Assembly: GCF_030815405.1 (NCBI RefSeq)
Contig: NZ_JAUSWX010000001.1
Span: forward strand, 1,860,001 to 1,924,000
Direction of reading: 5' to 3'
DNA length: 64,000 nucleotides
Source of the DNA: Agromyces albus
GTDB lineage: Bacteria; Actinomycetota; Actinomycetes; Actinomycetales; Microbacteriaceae
This document shows positions 19,366 through 27,975 of this stretch, piece by piece. The stretch's first letter is position 1. Each line of letters begins with the position of its first letter. Made by a program: the position numbers and the translations under genes. The notes under the pieces were generated by a model. It did no database searches. It saw nothing but the letters and a program-made list of their open reading frames with translations, and was not told the origin of the DNA.

Positions 19366-20244
19366 ATGCTCATCCCCGACGGATTCCCGGGCCAGCGGCT
19401 CCGTGTTCTCCCGCAGCCGCTCATCAAGGCGGCGCTGAAAGACCCGCTCACGGGTCGCCTGCTCGTGACCGATGCTGGACACTTCCCGCATGCGACCTCG
19501 CACGGCCGCTCTCGGCCGGATGGTGTCCGACAGGCCATCCTCATCCTCTGCACCGAGGGCAGTGGGTGGCTCACGATGCACGGCGCGCAGCACACGATCT
19601 CGGCCGGCGATGCAGTACTCATCCCGCCCGACGTGCCGCACCGGTACGGCGCCGACCAGCGCGACCCGTGGTCGATCTGGTGGCTGCACGCTGAAGGCGT
19701 CGACGTGCCGACGCTCGTCGACGCGGTGCTCGGCGCCGACCGGCAACCCGTCCTCCCCGTGCGCGACATGTTCGGCGCCGTCGCGCTCGCCCGGCAGGTC
19801 GTGTCAGAGGTCGAGCGCGACGAGACCCGAGCGAGTCTCTACGCAGCGGTCGGTCCCGCCTGGAACCTCTTCGCGCAACTCGCCGCCGACCGGCTGCGGG
19901 GCCGGGCCGGGTCGGTCGATCGCATCCACCTCGTGCAGGACCATCTGCGCGCCCACCTCGCCGAGCCGATGAGCGTGCCCGCGCTGGCCCGCTTGGCTGG
20001 CATGAGTACGTCGCATTTCGCCGCACTCTTCAAAGCCTCCGCCGGCACGGGCGTCGTCGAGTACGTCAAGCGGCTGCGCATCGCGCGCGCCCGCGAGCTG
20101 CTCATCACCACGGACGCCCTCGTCGCCGAGATCGCCTCCGCCGTCGGCTACAGCGACGCGTTCTACTTCTCGCGCCAGTTCAGCTCGGTCAACGGCATGA
20201 GCCCGACCGAGTATCGCTCGAGGTCGCGTCGCGAACTGATCTGA
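19366..20244 (+). CDS. AraC-family transcriptional regulator
   Basis: A 292-residue sugar-responsive activator or repressor. The N-terminal cupin-like effector domain has the AraC-type stretch HTISAGDAVLIPPDVPHRYG (about residues 75-94) and WSIWWLHAEG. The C-terminal DNA-binding domain has two helix-turn-helix units: SVPALARLAGMSTSHFAALF and EIASAVGYSDAFYFSRQF, ending in GMSPTEYR. It is transcribed divergently from the importer operon, its probable target. The two leaderless plus-strand genes at 8521 and 9651 may belong to the same regulon, but this is inference. Confidence 0.92.
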   Translation: MLIPDGFPGQRLRVLPQPLIKAALKDPLTGRLLVTDAGHFPHATSHGRSRPDGVRQAILILCTEGSGWLTMHGAQHTISAGDAVLIPPDVPHRYGADQRDPWSIWWLHAEGVDVPTLVDAVLGADRQPVLPVRDMFGAVALARQVVSEVERDETRASLYAAVGPAWNLFAQLAADRLRGRAGSVDRIHLVQDHLRAHLAEPMSVPALARLAGMSTSHFAALFKASAGTGVVEYVKRLRIARARELLITTDALVAEIASAVGYSDAFYFSRQFSSVNGMSPTEYRSRSRRELI

Positions 20245-20303
20245 GGAACGCGACAGGAATCCTGCCGCCTTTCATTCGCAGGCCGACCCTGCCCGAAGAC
20301 GAC

Positions 20304-20717
20304 CTACCCTTTGGAGTGCGAGATCGCCGCGAGCAGGCCGTTCACGAACCCGGCCGAGTCATCCGTCGACAGCACGGTCGCCGCTTCGACGGCTTCGGAG
20401 ATCGCGACGGGGTCGGGCACCGCGTCGTTGTAGAGGATCTCCCAGACCCCGATGCGCAGGAGCGCCCGGTCGACCGCCGGCATCCGGTCGAGGGTCCACC
20501 CGCGTGAGTGGGTCTCGATGAGCTCGTCGATCTCGGCGCGGTGGTCGACGATGCCGTCGACGATCTCGCGCGCGTAGAGCCACGAAGCCGCGCGCTCGGG
20601 CTCGCTGACGGCCTTCTCCGCTTCGACGACGAGCATCTGCTCGACCGGCACCTGCCGCATGTCGGCCGAGTACAGCATGTCGAGCGCGCGCTTGCGCGCC
20701 TTGGTGCGAGCGCTCAC
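20304..20717 (-). CDS. nusB: transcription antitermination factor NusB
   Basis: RNA-binding partner of NusE (S10) in rRNA antitermination, 137 residues, all helical. The N-terminus ARTKARKRALDMLYSADMR and the C-terminal VAISEAVEAATVLSTDDSAGFVNGLLAAI are the conserved family signatures. GTG 20717 overlaps the last base of the efp stop codon, so the two are one transcript. Same efp-nusB order as in other actinobacteria. It ends 59 bp from the convergent AraC gene. Confidence 0.96.
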   Translation of the reverse strand: MSARTKARKRALDMLYSADMRQVPVEQMLVVEAEKAVSEPERAASWLYAREIVDGIVDHRAEIDELIETHSRGWTLDRMPAVDRALLRIGVWEILYNDAVPDPVAISEAVEAATVLSTDDSAGFVNGLLAAISHSKG

Positions 20718-21280
20718 TAGTCGTTCACGCGGCCGAGGTAGTCGCCGGTACGTGTGTCGACCTTGACCTTGGTGCCCGTCTCGAGGAAGAGCGGAACCTG
20801 GATCTCGTAGCCGGTCTCGACGGTCGCCGGCTTCGTTCCGCCGGTGGACCGGTCGCCCTGCAGACCCGGCTCGGTGTAGGTGATCTCGAGCACGACGGAT
20901 GCCGGGAGCTCGACGTAGAGCGGATTGCCGTTGTTCAGGGCGATCGTGACGGACTGGTTCTCGAGCATGAAGTTCGCCGCGTCGCCGACGACCGTGGCGG
21001 GCACCGTGAGCTGGTCGTAGTCGCTCGCGTCCATGAAGACGAAGGCTTCGCCGTCGTTGTAGAGATAGGTGAAGTCGCGACGGTCGACGTTCTCGACGTC
21101 GATCTTCGTGCCCGCGTTGTAGGTGCGGTCGACGGTCTTGCCCGAGACCACGTTCTTCAGCTTCGTCCGGACGAACGCACCGCCCTTGCCGGGCTTGACG
21201 TGCTGGAACTCGATGACGCTCCAGAGCTGGCCGTCGATGTTCAGGACGACGCCGTTCTTGATGTCAGCGGTGCTTGCCAT
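20717..21280 (-). CDS. efp: translation elongation factor P
   Basis: Relieves ribosome stalling at consecutive prolines, 187 residues in three beta-barrel domains. The tip loop that enters the peptidyl-transferase centre reads [16 protein letters not shown] (about residues 29-44), with the functional Lys between PG and GG. The C-terminal [19 protein letters not shown] is canonical. ATG 21280 is well separated from aroQ and has its own candidate promoter. Confidence 0.97.
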   Translation of the reverse strand: MASTADIKNGVVLNIDGQLWSVIEFQHVKPGKGGAFVRTKLKNVVSGKTVDRTYNAGTKIDVENVDRRDFTYLYNDGEAFVFMDASDYDQLTVPATVVGDAANFMLENQSVTIALNNGNPLYVELPASVVLEITYTEPGLQGDRSTGGTKPATVETGYEIQVPLFLETGTKVKVDTRTGDYLGRVND

Positions 21281-21350
21281 GCGAATGTGATCCGTTCAGT
21301 TGCGAAATTGCTCGGCCGGAGTCGGCCGGAACACAGAGTTCAGTCGGTCG

Positions 21351-21380
21351 AGTGTAGTCGCTGCCGTCGGACGGCGCCAA
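21351..21380 (-). promoter_or_regulatory. candidate sigma-A promoter of efp-nusB
   Basis: TTGGCG (21380-21375), 18-nt spacer, TACACT (21356-21351). The leader of about 65 nt contains a self-complementary CGGCCG-GAGT-CGGCCG hairpin at 21313-21328. A small stem (GCAGG/CCTGC, 21382-21395) lies just upstream and may weaken read-through from aroQ. Confidence 0.5.
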
Positions 21381-21418
21381 TGCAGGCACCCCTGCCACGC
21401 GCGCGGCAGAATCCCGGC

Positions 21419-21859
21419 TCACGCGTGTCGCAGAATCCAATCGACGGCCAACCGGTAGGAGTCGGATCCGAAGCCCGCGATGACGCCCGTGGCGACCCCC
21501 GAGATGACACTCGTGTGCCGGAAGGTCTCGCGCGTGTGCGGGTTCGAGAGGTGCACCTCGACGAGCGGCACGCCCGCTTGCCTGAGCTGCGCGGCGGCAT
21601 CCCGAAGCGCATAGCTGTAATGGGTGAAGGCAGCCGGGTTCAGCACGACCGGCACTCGCTCGTCGACGGCGTGGTGGATCCACGCGATGAGCTCGGCCTC
21701 GTCGTCGGTCTGTCTGAGGTCGATCGACACCCCGTCGGGCACGGATGCCGCGAGCGCCGTCTCGATGTCGGCGAGCGTCTCGCTGCCGTACACCTCGGGC
21801 TCGCGCGTGCCGAGCCGGCCGAGGTTCGGTCCGTTGAGGACGAGGATCGTGGAGGTCAC
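21419..21859 (-). CDS. aroQ: type II 3-dehydroquinate dehydratase
   Basis: Third step of the shikimate pathway: dehydrates 3-dehydroquinate by the dodecameric type II mechanism. The 146-residue protein has ILVLNGPNLGRLGTREPEVYG with the catalytic Tyr in the flexible lid, NPAAFTHYSYALRDA, and VEVHLSNPHTRETFRHTS with the catalytic His. GTG 21859 has no Shine-Dalgarno and follows a TAGGCT box by six bases, so the mRNA is probably leaderless. In many actinobacteria aroQ directly follows aroB. Here a secreted esterase gene separates them. Confidence 0.95.
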   Translation of the reverse strand: MTSTILVLNGPNLGRLGTREPEVYGSETLADIETALAASVPDGVSIDLRQTDDEAELIAWIHHAVDERVPVVLNPAAFTHYSYALRDAAAQLRQAGVPLVEVHLSNPHTRETFRHTSVISGVATGVIAGFGSDSYRLAVDWILRHA

Positions 21860-21865
21860 GCGGCA

Positions 21866-21871
21866 AGCCTA
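21866..21871 (-). promoter_or_regulatory. leaderless -10 box of aroQ
   Basis: TAGGCT (21871-21866) is followed by six bases and GTG 21859. No good -35 hexamer was found at 16-18 nt. The position suggests transcription starts at the initiation codon. Confidence 0.45.
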
Positions 21872-22003
21872 TCCATCCGGTGAACGGGAGGATGACGGGG
21901 ACTGCACGTCACTCGTCGAACGAGTCTCGTGTTCACCCATTCGTCGACATCGGGATCGCCGACGGCCATTTCCGCGTGCGCTCCACCCGATTGGGTTGCG
22001 TGC

Positions 22004-24256
22004 ATGCCACATCGCTCAGCTCGCGCGCAGATGCGCTTCCTCGCCCTAGCCGCGGCGGCCGCCACCGCGGCCTTCATCCTCGTCCCCTCTCCCGCGATCG
22101 CGGCCGGCAACGGCGAGCCGCAGGGCCCTTCGGCCAAGATCGTCGAGCCGACGCTCGTCGCCCGCGCGACGCTCTCGGCGGACCACCTCGAGGCGGGGCC
22201 GCCGTCCGGCGCGCTGGCTTCGGCTGCGAACGGCCGCACCGGCCCGTTCGCCGGACAGGTCGTGCCGGGCTTCTCCGCGATGATCGACAACGGCGACGGC
22301 ACCTTCTGGGCCCAGCCCGACAACGGCTTCGGCTCGAAGGCGAACTCGTCCGACTTCCTGCTGCGCAGCTACCTCGTGCGCCCCGACTGGGAGACGGCCG
22401 GCGGTGGCGACGGATCGATCGCGATCGAGCGCTTCATCTCCTACAACGACGCGAACCACGTGCTCGACTTCCCGATCGTGAACGAGTCGACCCCCGAGCG
22501 ACTGCTGACGGGAGCGGACTTCGACATCGAGTCGATCGTGCAGGCGAAGGACGGCTCGTTCTGGGTCGGCGAGGAGTTCGGCCCGTTCCTCCTGCACTTC
22601 GACGCCGACGGCACGCTCCTCGAGAAGCCGGTCCCGCTGCCGGGCGGCGCCAAGTCGCCGCAGAACCCCTATCTCGCTGCGGGCGAGACGCCCCGGGTGC
22701 GCGCGAGCCGCGGGTTCGAGGCGCTCGCGGGATCGACGAGCGGTCGACACCTCTACCCGGTGCTGGAGGGCGCATACGCCGACGACCCCGACCTCCGGCG
22801 TCGCGAGATCCTCGAGTTCGACACGACCTCCGGTTCCTACACCGGACGCACGTGGAACTACCAGGCCGACCAGGACGCGAACGTCGTCGGTGACGCGTTC
22901 ACCGTGCGCAATGACGTGCTGCTCCTCGTCGAGCGCGACGACTTCGAGGGCGAGCAGGCGGTCACCAAGCGCGTCTATGAGATCGACCTCTCGCGTACCG
23001 ATCATGAGGGCTACGTCGAGAAGTCGCTCGTGCTCGACGCCCTGCGCATCGCCAACCCCGACCTCCTCGGCGCGGGCGACGGCTACGGAACGGGCGAGGT
23101 GTTCTCGCTGCCGGTGCAGTCGTTCGAGACCGTCGTGCGCTTGCGCGACGGGCGCCTCCTCATCGGCAACGACAACAACTACCCGGGCAATGACGCACGC
23201 ATCACCGGTACGCCGGATGACACCGAGTTCGATCTCATCGACCTCGAGAAGGAGCGCGTCCCCTCCTCGGACATCACCGTCGTGAGCCACCGTGGTGCGA
23301 GCGGCTACCGCCCTGAGCACACCCTCGCGGCCTACGAGACGGCGATCACGCAGTGCGCCGACTTCATCGAGCCCGACGTGGTCGCGACGAAGGACGGCGT
23401 CCTCGTCGCCCGCCACGAGAACGAGATCAGCGGCACGACGGATGTCGCGTCCCGCTCCGAGTTCGCCTCCCGCAAGGCCACGAAGACGATCGACGGCGCC
23501 ACGGTGACCGGCTGGTTCACCGAGGACTTCACGCTCGCCGAGCTGAAGACCCTCCGCGCGATCGAGCGCCTCCCGCAGATTCGTCCGCAGAACACCGCGT
23601 TCAACGGCCTCTACCAGGTGCCGACGCTCGACGAGGTCATCGACCTCGCGCGGCACTCGGTGAGCTGCCAGGGTGAGCCGATCGGCGTGTACCCCGAGAC
23701 GAAGCACCCGACGTACTTCGACTCGATCGGCCTCTCGCTCGAGGAGCCGCTCGTCGCCCAGCTCTCGCGGAACGGCGTCGACGACGCCGATACCCCGGTC
23801 ATCGTGCAGAGCTTCGAGGTTGCGAACCTGAAGGAGCTCGACGGGCTGACGGACGTCGCCCTCGCCCAGCTCATCAGCTCGATCGGCCGGCCGTACGACT
23901 TCACCGTCGCCGGCGATGCGCGCACCTATGCCGACCTCGTGACCCCCGCCGGGCTCGCCGAGATCGCGAGCTACGCCGACGGCATCGGCATCGAGAAGAG
24001 CGTCGCGATCCCGCGCAACGCCGACGGCACGCTCGGCACGCCGACCCCCGTCATCGCCGACGCGCACGCAGCAGGCCTCGACGTGCACGGCTGGACCTTC
24101 CGCCGCGAGAACGCCTTCCTCCCTGCCGAGTTTCGATCCAGCGCCGACCCCGCCGGGATCGGCGACCTCGGCGGCGAGATCCGGGTCTTCGTCGAGGCAG
24201 GCCTCGACGGACTGTTCAGCGACAATCCCGACGTCGCGGTCGCGGCCATCGACTGA
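22004..24256 (+). CDS. secreted phytase-like esterase fused to glycerophosphodiester phosphodiesterase
   Basis: A 750-residue exported protein with a signal peptide (MRFLALAAAAATAAFILVPS, probable cleavage at AIAAG). Residues about 45-420 form an esterase-like-activity-of-phytase beta-propeller (GADFDIESIVQAKDGSFWVG, EEFGPFLLHF). Residues about 425-745 are a GDPD TIM barrel with SHRGASGYRPEHTLAAYE, then FIEPDVVATKDGVLVARHEN and a C-terminal GLFSDNPDVA. The His/Glu/Asp/His set for metal and phosphodiester chemistry is present. Likely releases phosphate and alcohols from phospholipid or teichoic-acid-type phosphodiesters outside the cell. Start ATG 22004 or ATG 22031; neither has a clear Shine-Dalgarno. 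It sits between aroB and aroQ on the opposite strand. Confidence 0.88.
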   Translation: MPHRSARAQMRFLALAAAAATAAFILVPSPAIAAGNGEPQGPSAKIVEPTLVARATLSADHLEAGPPSGALASAANGRTGPFAGQVVPGFSAMIDNGDGTFWAQPDNGFGSKANSSDFLLRSYLVRPDWETAGGGDGSIAIERFISYNDANHVLDFPIVNESTPERLLTGADFDIESIVQAKDGSFWVGEEFGPFLLHFDADGTLLEKPVPLPGGAKSPQNPYLAAGETPRVRASRGFEALAGSTSGRHLYPVLEGAYADDPDLRRREILEFDTTSGSYTGRTWNYQADQDANVVGDAFTVRNDVLLLVERDDFEGEQAVTKRVYEIDLSRTDHEGYVEKSLVLDALRIANPDLLGAGDGYGTGEVFSLPVQSFETVVRLRDGRLLIGNDNNYPGNDARITGTPDDTEFDLIDLEKERVPSSDITVVSHRGASGYRPEHTLAAYETAITQCADFIEPDVVATKDGVLVARHENEISGTTDVASRSEFASRKATKTIDGATVTGWFTEDFTLAELKTLRAIERLPQIRPQNTAFNGLYQVPTLDEVIDLARHSVSCQGEPIGVYPETKHPTYFDSIGLSLEEPLVAQLSRNGVDDADTPVIVQSFEVANLKELDGLTDVALAQLISSIGRPYDFTVAGDARTYADLVTPAGLAEIASYADGIGIEKSVAIPRNADGTLGTPTPVIADAHAAGLDVHGWTFRRENAFLPAEFRSSADPAGIGDLGGEIRVFVEAGLDGLFSDNPDVAVAAID

Positions 24257-24270
24257 GCAGCGCGGCCCGG

Positions 24271-24308
24271 AGCGAGGGTGGGGATGCCGTGGCATCCCCA
24301 CCCTCGCT
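24271..24308. terminator. bidirectional hairpin terminator
   Basis: A near-perfect inverted repeat, arms 24271-24288 and 24291-24308, lies between the convergent phytase/GDPD and aroB genes, 15 nt and 6 nt from their stop codons. The innermost pairs open to a CCGTGG-type loop. No U-tract. Confidence 0.8.
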
Positions 24309-24313
24309 GCCTG

Positions 24314-25399
24314 TCAGGAGCCGATCTCCTGGTACGCGGCGAAGAGCAGCGACTGGTCGGGCGCGTGCAGCACCGTCGGCCGCGCGATGTCGTCGAGCAC
24401 GATGAACCGCAGTGCTCCCCCGCGGGCCTTCTTGTCGCGCTGCATGGTGGCGAGCAGCGTGTTCCACCGGCCTGCCGGATAGGTCGTCGGCAGGCTCAGC
24501 AGCTCGAGCACGCGGCGATGCCGATCGACGACCTCGTCGGAGAGGCGTCCGTTCAGCCGGCCGAGCTCGGCGGCGAACATCATGCCGACCGCGACCGCCG
24601 CGCCGTGGCGCCACTGGTAGCGCTCGGCGTGCTCGATCGCATGCCCGAGCGTGTGGCCGTAGTTCAGGATCTCGCGCAGGCCCTGCTCGGTGAAGTCCTC
24701 GCTCACGACCTCGGCCTTCATGCGGATGGCGAGCTCGACGACGCGACGGAACTCGGGCGTCGCCGGGTCGGTCGCAGCTTCGGGGTCGGCCTCGATCACG
24801 TCGAGGATCTCGGGATAGCGGATGAACCCCGCCTTCACGATCTCGGCGAATCCGGCCAGGATCTCGTTCTTCGGGAGGGTGTCGAGCAGGTCGAAGTCGC
24901 AGAGCACCGCCGCGGGCGCGTGGAACACGCCCACGAGGTTCTTGCCCTCGTTCGTGTTGATGCCGGTCTTGCCGCCGACCGACGCGTCGACCATTCCGAG
25001 CACGGTCGTGGGCACCTGGACGACGCGCACGCCCCGCAGCCACGTGGCGGCGACGAAGCCGGCGAGATCGGTGATCGCGCCGCCGCCGAGCCCGATGACG
25101 GCGTCGCTGCGCGTGAAGTCGGCCTGGCCGAGCACCTGCCAGCAGAACGCGGCGACCTCGACGCGCTTGGCCGCCTCGGCGTCGGGCACTTCGGCGAGCA
25201 GCACCTCATACCGGCCCTGCAGCTCTTCGCGCAGGGCCGCGGCGCGAGCGCCGAGGGTCGACGGATGCACCACGAGCACCTTCTTCGGTGCCGTGCCGAG
25301 CACTTCGGGGAGCTCGGCGAGCACCCCTCGCCCGATCACGACGTCGTACTCGTCGTCGCCCCCGACGTGGATCGTCGTTCGCGTCTCGCTCGCCGTCAT
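24314..25399 (-). CDS. aroB: 3-dehydroquinate synthase
   Basis: Converts DAHP to 3-dehydroquinate using NAD and a divalent metal, second step of the shikimate pathway. The product is 361 residues. The NAD-binding motif is GLGGGAITDLAGFVAATWLRG, followed by VPTTVLGMVDASVGGKTGIN. The metal ligands lie in the EIVKAGFI region and in LNYGHTLGHAIEH and HGAAVAVGMMF. ATG 25399 overlaps the aroK stop (ATGA). It ends at a strong bidirectional hairpin. Confidence 0.96.
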   Translation of the reverse strand: MTASETRTTIHVGGDDEYDVVIGRGVLAELPEVLGTAPKKVLVVHPSTLGARAAALREELQGRYEVLLAEVPDAEAAKRVEVAAFCWQVLGQADFTRSDAVIGLGGGAITDLAGFVAATWLRGVRVVQVPTTVLGMVDASVGGKTGINTNEGKNLVGVFHAPAAVLCDFDLLDTLPKNEILAGFAEIVKAGFIRYPEILDVIEADPEAATDPATPEFRRVVELAIRMKAEVVSEDFTEQGLREILNYGHTLGHAIEHAERYQWRHGAAVAVGMMFAAELGRLNGRLSDEVVDRHRRVLELLSLPTTYPAGRWNTLLATMQRDKKARGGALRFIVLDDIARPTVLHAPDQSLLFAAYQEIGS

Positions 25400-25914
25400 C
25401 GTGCTCCTCCGAACCACTCGGTGATCTCCTCGACGATCCGCGCGACCGAGCGGCGCGAGGTGTCGATGCGCAGGTCGGCGAGCGCCTCGTACACGGGCCG
25501 CCGCGACTCGAGGATCGCCTTCCACGCCCCGATGCCGCCTTCGGCGAGGAGCGGTCGGGTGCTGCCCGAGAGTCGCGGTGCCACCGCCTCGGGCGAGACC
25601 TGCAGCCACACGACCGCCAGGTCCTCGAGGTCGGCCTGCGTCTCGGGGTGCAGCACGGCGCCCCCGCCGAGCGAGATCACGGACTCCTCCCGCAACGCGT
25701 CGGCGACGATCTCGCGCTCGATGATGCGGAAGTATTCCTCGCCCTCGCGATCGAAGATCTCGTCGATCGGGCCGTAGCGCTCGGTGATCCGGGCGTCGGT
25801 GTCGATGAAGGGGGCGTCGATGGCCGTGGCGAGCCGTTGGCCCACGCGTGACTTGCCGGCACCCATCGGGCCGATGAGCACGATCGGCAGGCCCGGGCGG
25901 CGCTCGTCAGGCAC
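25396..25914 (-). CDS. aroK: shikimate kinase
   Basis: Phosphorylates shikimate with ATP, 172 residues. Walker A is [16 protein letters not shown] near residue 15, the shikimate-binding [11 protein letters not shown] follows, and the second signature is [11 protein letters not shown]. The lid Arg lies in STRPLL. Start at GTG 25914, which overlaps the corrected aroC stop by 8 nt. The frame is open further upstream only because of read-through of aroC sequence. Confidence 0.94.
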   Translation of the reverse strand: MPDERRPGLPIVLIGPMGAGKSRVGQRLATAIDAPFIDTDARITERYGPIDEIFDREGEEYFRIIEREIVADALREESVISLGGGAVLHPETQADLEDLAVVWLQVSPEAVAPRLSGSTRPLLAEGGIGAWKAILESRRPVYEALADLRIDTSRRSVARIVEEITEWFGGAR

Positions 25915-27128
25915 GATCGGCCGCGGCGGCCTCCGAAGCGCCCGCGGTGCGGAGCGTAGCGGGGATCGCGGCGAGGTAGGCGTCGAGGTTGCGTCCGCGT
26001 CTCCGCCACGGAGTCGCCGCCGAACTTCTCGACCATCGCGTTCGCGAGGGTCAGGGCGACCATGGCCTCGGCCACGACCCCGGCCGCCGGCACTGCGACG
26101 ACATCGGAACGCTGGTGGTGCGCCACAGCGGGCTCGCCCGTGGCGACATCGACCGTCGGCAGTGCGTGCGGAACGGTCGCGATGGGCTTCATGCCGGCGC
26201 GCACCCGCAGCACGGTGCCGGTGCTCATGCCGCCCTCCGTGCCTCCGGCACGGTCGCTGCCGCGCAGGATGCGACCCTCGCCCTGGTGGAGCTCGTCGTG
26301 CGCCACCGAGCCGCGACGCGTCGTGGTGAGGAATCCGTCGCCGACCTCGACGCCCTTGATCGCCTGAATGCCCATGAGTGCCGCGGCGAGTTGCGCGTCG
26401 AGTCGACGGTCCCAGTGCACGTAGGAGCCGAGTCCGGGCGGCACGCCGTAGGCGAGCACCTCGACGACGCCGCCGAGGGTGTCGCCGTCTTTGTGCGCCG
26501 CGTCGACCTCGGCGACCATCGCCGCGGAGGTCTCGGGGTCGAAGCACCGCAGCGGGTCGGCGTCGAGCTGATCGACATCGTCGGGCAGCGGCAGCGGCCG
26601 GCCCTCGGGAACTCGCACGGGGCCGATCGCGAGCGTGTGCGCCACCAGGCGCACGCCGAGCTCGGCGAGGAACGAGCGAGCGACGGCGCCGAGGGCGACG
26701 CGGGCCGCGGTCTCGCGCGCGCTGGCGCGCTCGAGCACGGGGCGCGCCTCGTCGAAGCCGTATTTCTGCATGCCGACGAGATCGGCGTGCCCGGGTCGAG
26801 GCCGGGTCAGCGGGGCGCCGCGGCCTCGGCCGAGCGAGTCGGGATCGACCGGCTCAGGGCTCATCACCTCGGACCACTTGGGCCATTCGGTGTTGCCGAT
26901 GCGCAGGGCGACCGGGCTGCCGAGGCTGAGTCCGTGGCGCACCCCACCCGAGATGGACAGTTCGTCCTGCTCGAACTTCATGCGCGCGCCCCGGCCGTAG
27001 CCGAGCTTGCGGCGCGCGAGGTCGGCGCGAATATCGTCGAGCAAGACGGGGATACCGGCGGGAAGACCTTCGAGAATCGCGACGAGCTCAGGACCGTGCG
27101 ACTCTCCGGCAGTGAGCCAACGGAGCAT
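25907..27128 (-). CDS. aroC: chorismate synthase (one-base frameshift near the C-terminus as read)
   Basis: Last common step to chorismate, FMN-dependent. The N-terminus [29 protein letters not shown]-like [16 protein letters not shown], and [10 protein letters not shown] are diagnostic. After [13 protein letters not shown] the frame breaks: removing one of the two Cs at 25995-25996 on the plus strand restores [20 protein letters not shown] and a stop at 25907, giving 406 residues. Uncorrected, the frame would run on through aroK to about 25677. Because aroC is normally essential, a base-calling error is more likely than a mutation. Confidence 0.92.
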
Positions 27129-27152
27129 GCCCTCTATCCTTCCACAGCCGCG

Positions 27153-27971
27153 CTACAGGGATTCGCGCATGACGGCGAGCACGGCGTCTTCGTCGGGAAG
27201 CGGTGCGAGCGGATCGCCGTGCACGAAGATCCGCACTTGGATGAGCGCTTGGTGCAGCAGCATCCCGAGTCCGTGCACGACCGTGCCGCCCGCGGCGATC
27301 CAGCCGGCGGCGAGCGGCGACGGCCACGGGTCGTATGCGACGTCGAGCAGGGCCGCGCTGTGCACGAGGCTGTCGGATGCCGCGACGCCGAGGTCCGTGC
27401 CACCGGGAACGGTGCTCACGATGAGCTCGGCCTCGCGCGCCAGTGCGAGCTCGTCGATGCGTGCCTCGTCGACCACGAGGCCGAGTCGCGAGCCGAGCGC
27501 GATCAGCTCCGCGGCGGCGCCAGGCCGCCGAACGAGCACCCGCACGTGCGCGGCGCCCAGCTCGGCCATTGCGACGAGTGCGGACGCGGCGGTCGCGCCG
27601 CCGCCGATCACGACCCCGTGACGCACGCGGGCGACGCCCGCCTCACCGAGCGCGCGCACGATGCCCGCGACGTCGGTGTTGAAGCCGCGCCGCCTGCCGT
27701 CGTCGAAGAGCACGGTGTTCGCTGCACCGGCAAGCACCGCGAGCTCTTCGACGTCGTCGAGCAGCGGAAGCACGTCCTGCTTGAGCGGCATCGTGAGCGA
27801 GAGCCCCCGCCACGAGTCATCCAGTCCCTCCATGAATGCGGCGAGGCCATCGCCGCGCATCTCGATCGCGGAGTACTCCCAATCGAGGCCGAGCAGCCGG
27901 TAGGCGGCGCGGTGGAGTCCTGGGCTCTTCGAGTGGGCGATCGGCGAACCGAGCACCGCGAGTCGGCGCAT
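27153..27971 (-). CDS. aroE: shikimate dehydrogenase
   Basis: Reduces 3-dehydroshikimate with NADPH, 272 residues. The substrate-binding GSPIAHSKSPGLHRAAYR opens the protein, LSLTMPLKQD contains the catalytic Lys, and GFNTDVAG the Asp partner. The dinucleotide fold shows VVIGGGATAASALVA. ATG 27971 follows the mltG stop by 4 nt, and the gene ends 24 nt before aroC, so aroE-aroC-aroK-aroB is one unit downstream of mltG. Confidence 0.95.
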   Translation of the reverse strand: MRRLAVLGSPIAHSKSPGLHRAAYRLLGLDWEYSAIEMRGDGLAAFMEGLDDSWRGLSLTMPLKQDVLPLLDDVEELAVLAGAANTVLFDDGRRRGFNTDVAGIVRALGEAGVARVRHGVVIGGGATAASALVAMAELGAAHVRVLVRRPGAAAELIALGSRLGLVVDEARIDELALAREAELIVSTVPGGTDLGVAASDSLVHSAALLDVAYDPWPSPLAAGWIAAGGTVVHGLGMLLHQALIQVRIFVHGDPLAPLPDEDAVLAVMRESL

Positions 27972-27975
27972 GGCG

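Noticed and set aside
22046..24301. Minus-strand open frame of about 751 codons opposite the phytase/GDPD gene
   Set aside because: Shadow of a real gene whose signal peptide and catalytic motifs are clear; it also crosses the terminator hairpin.
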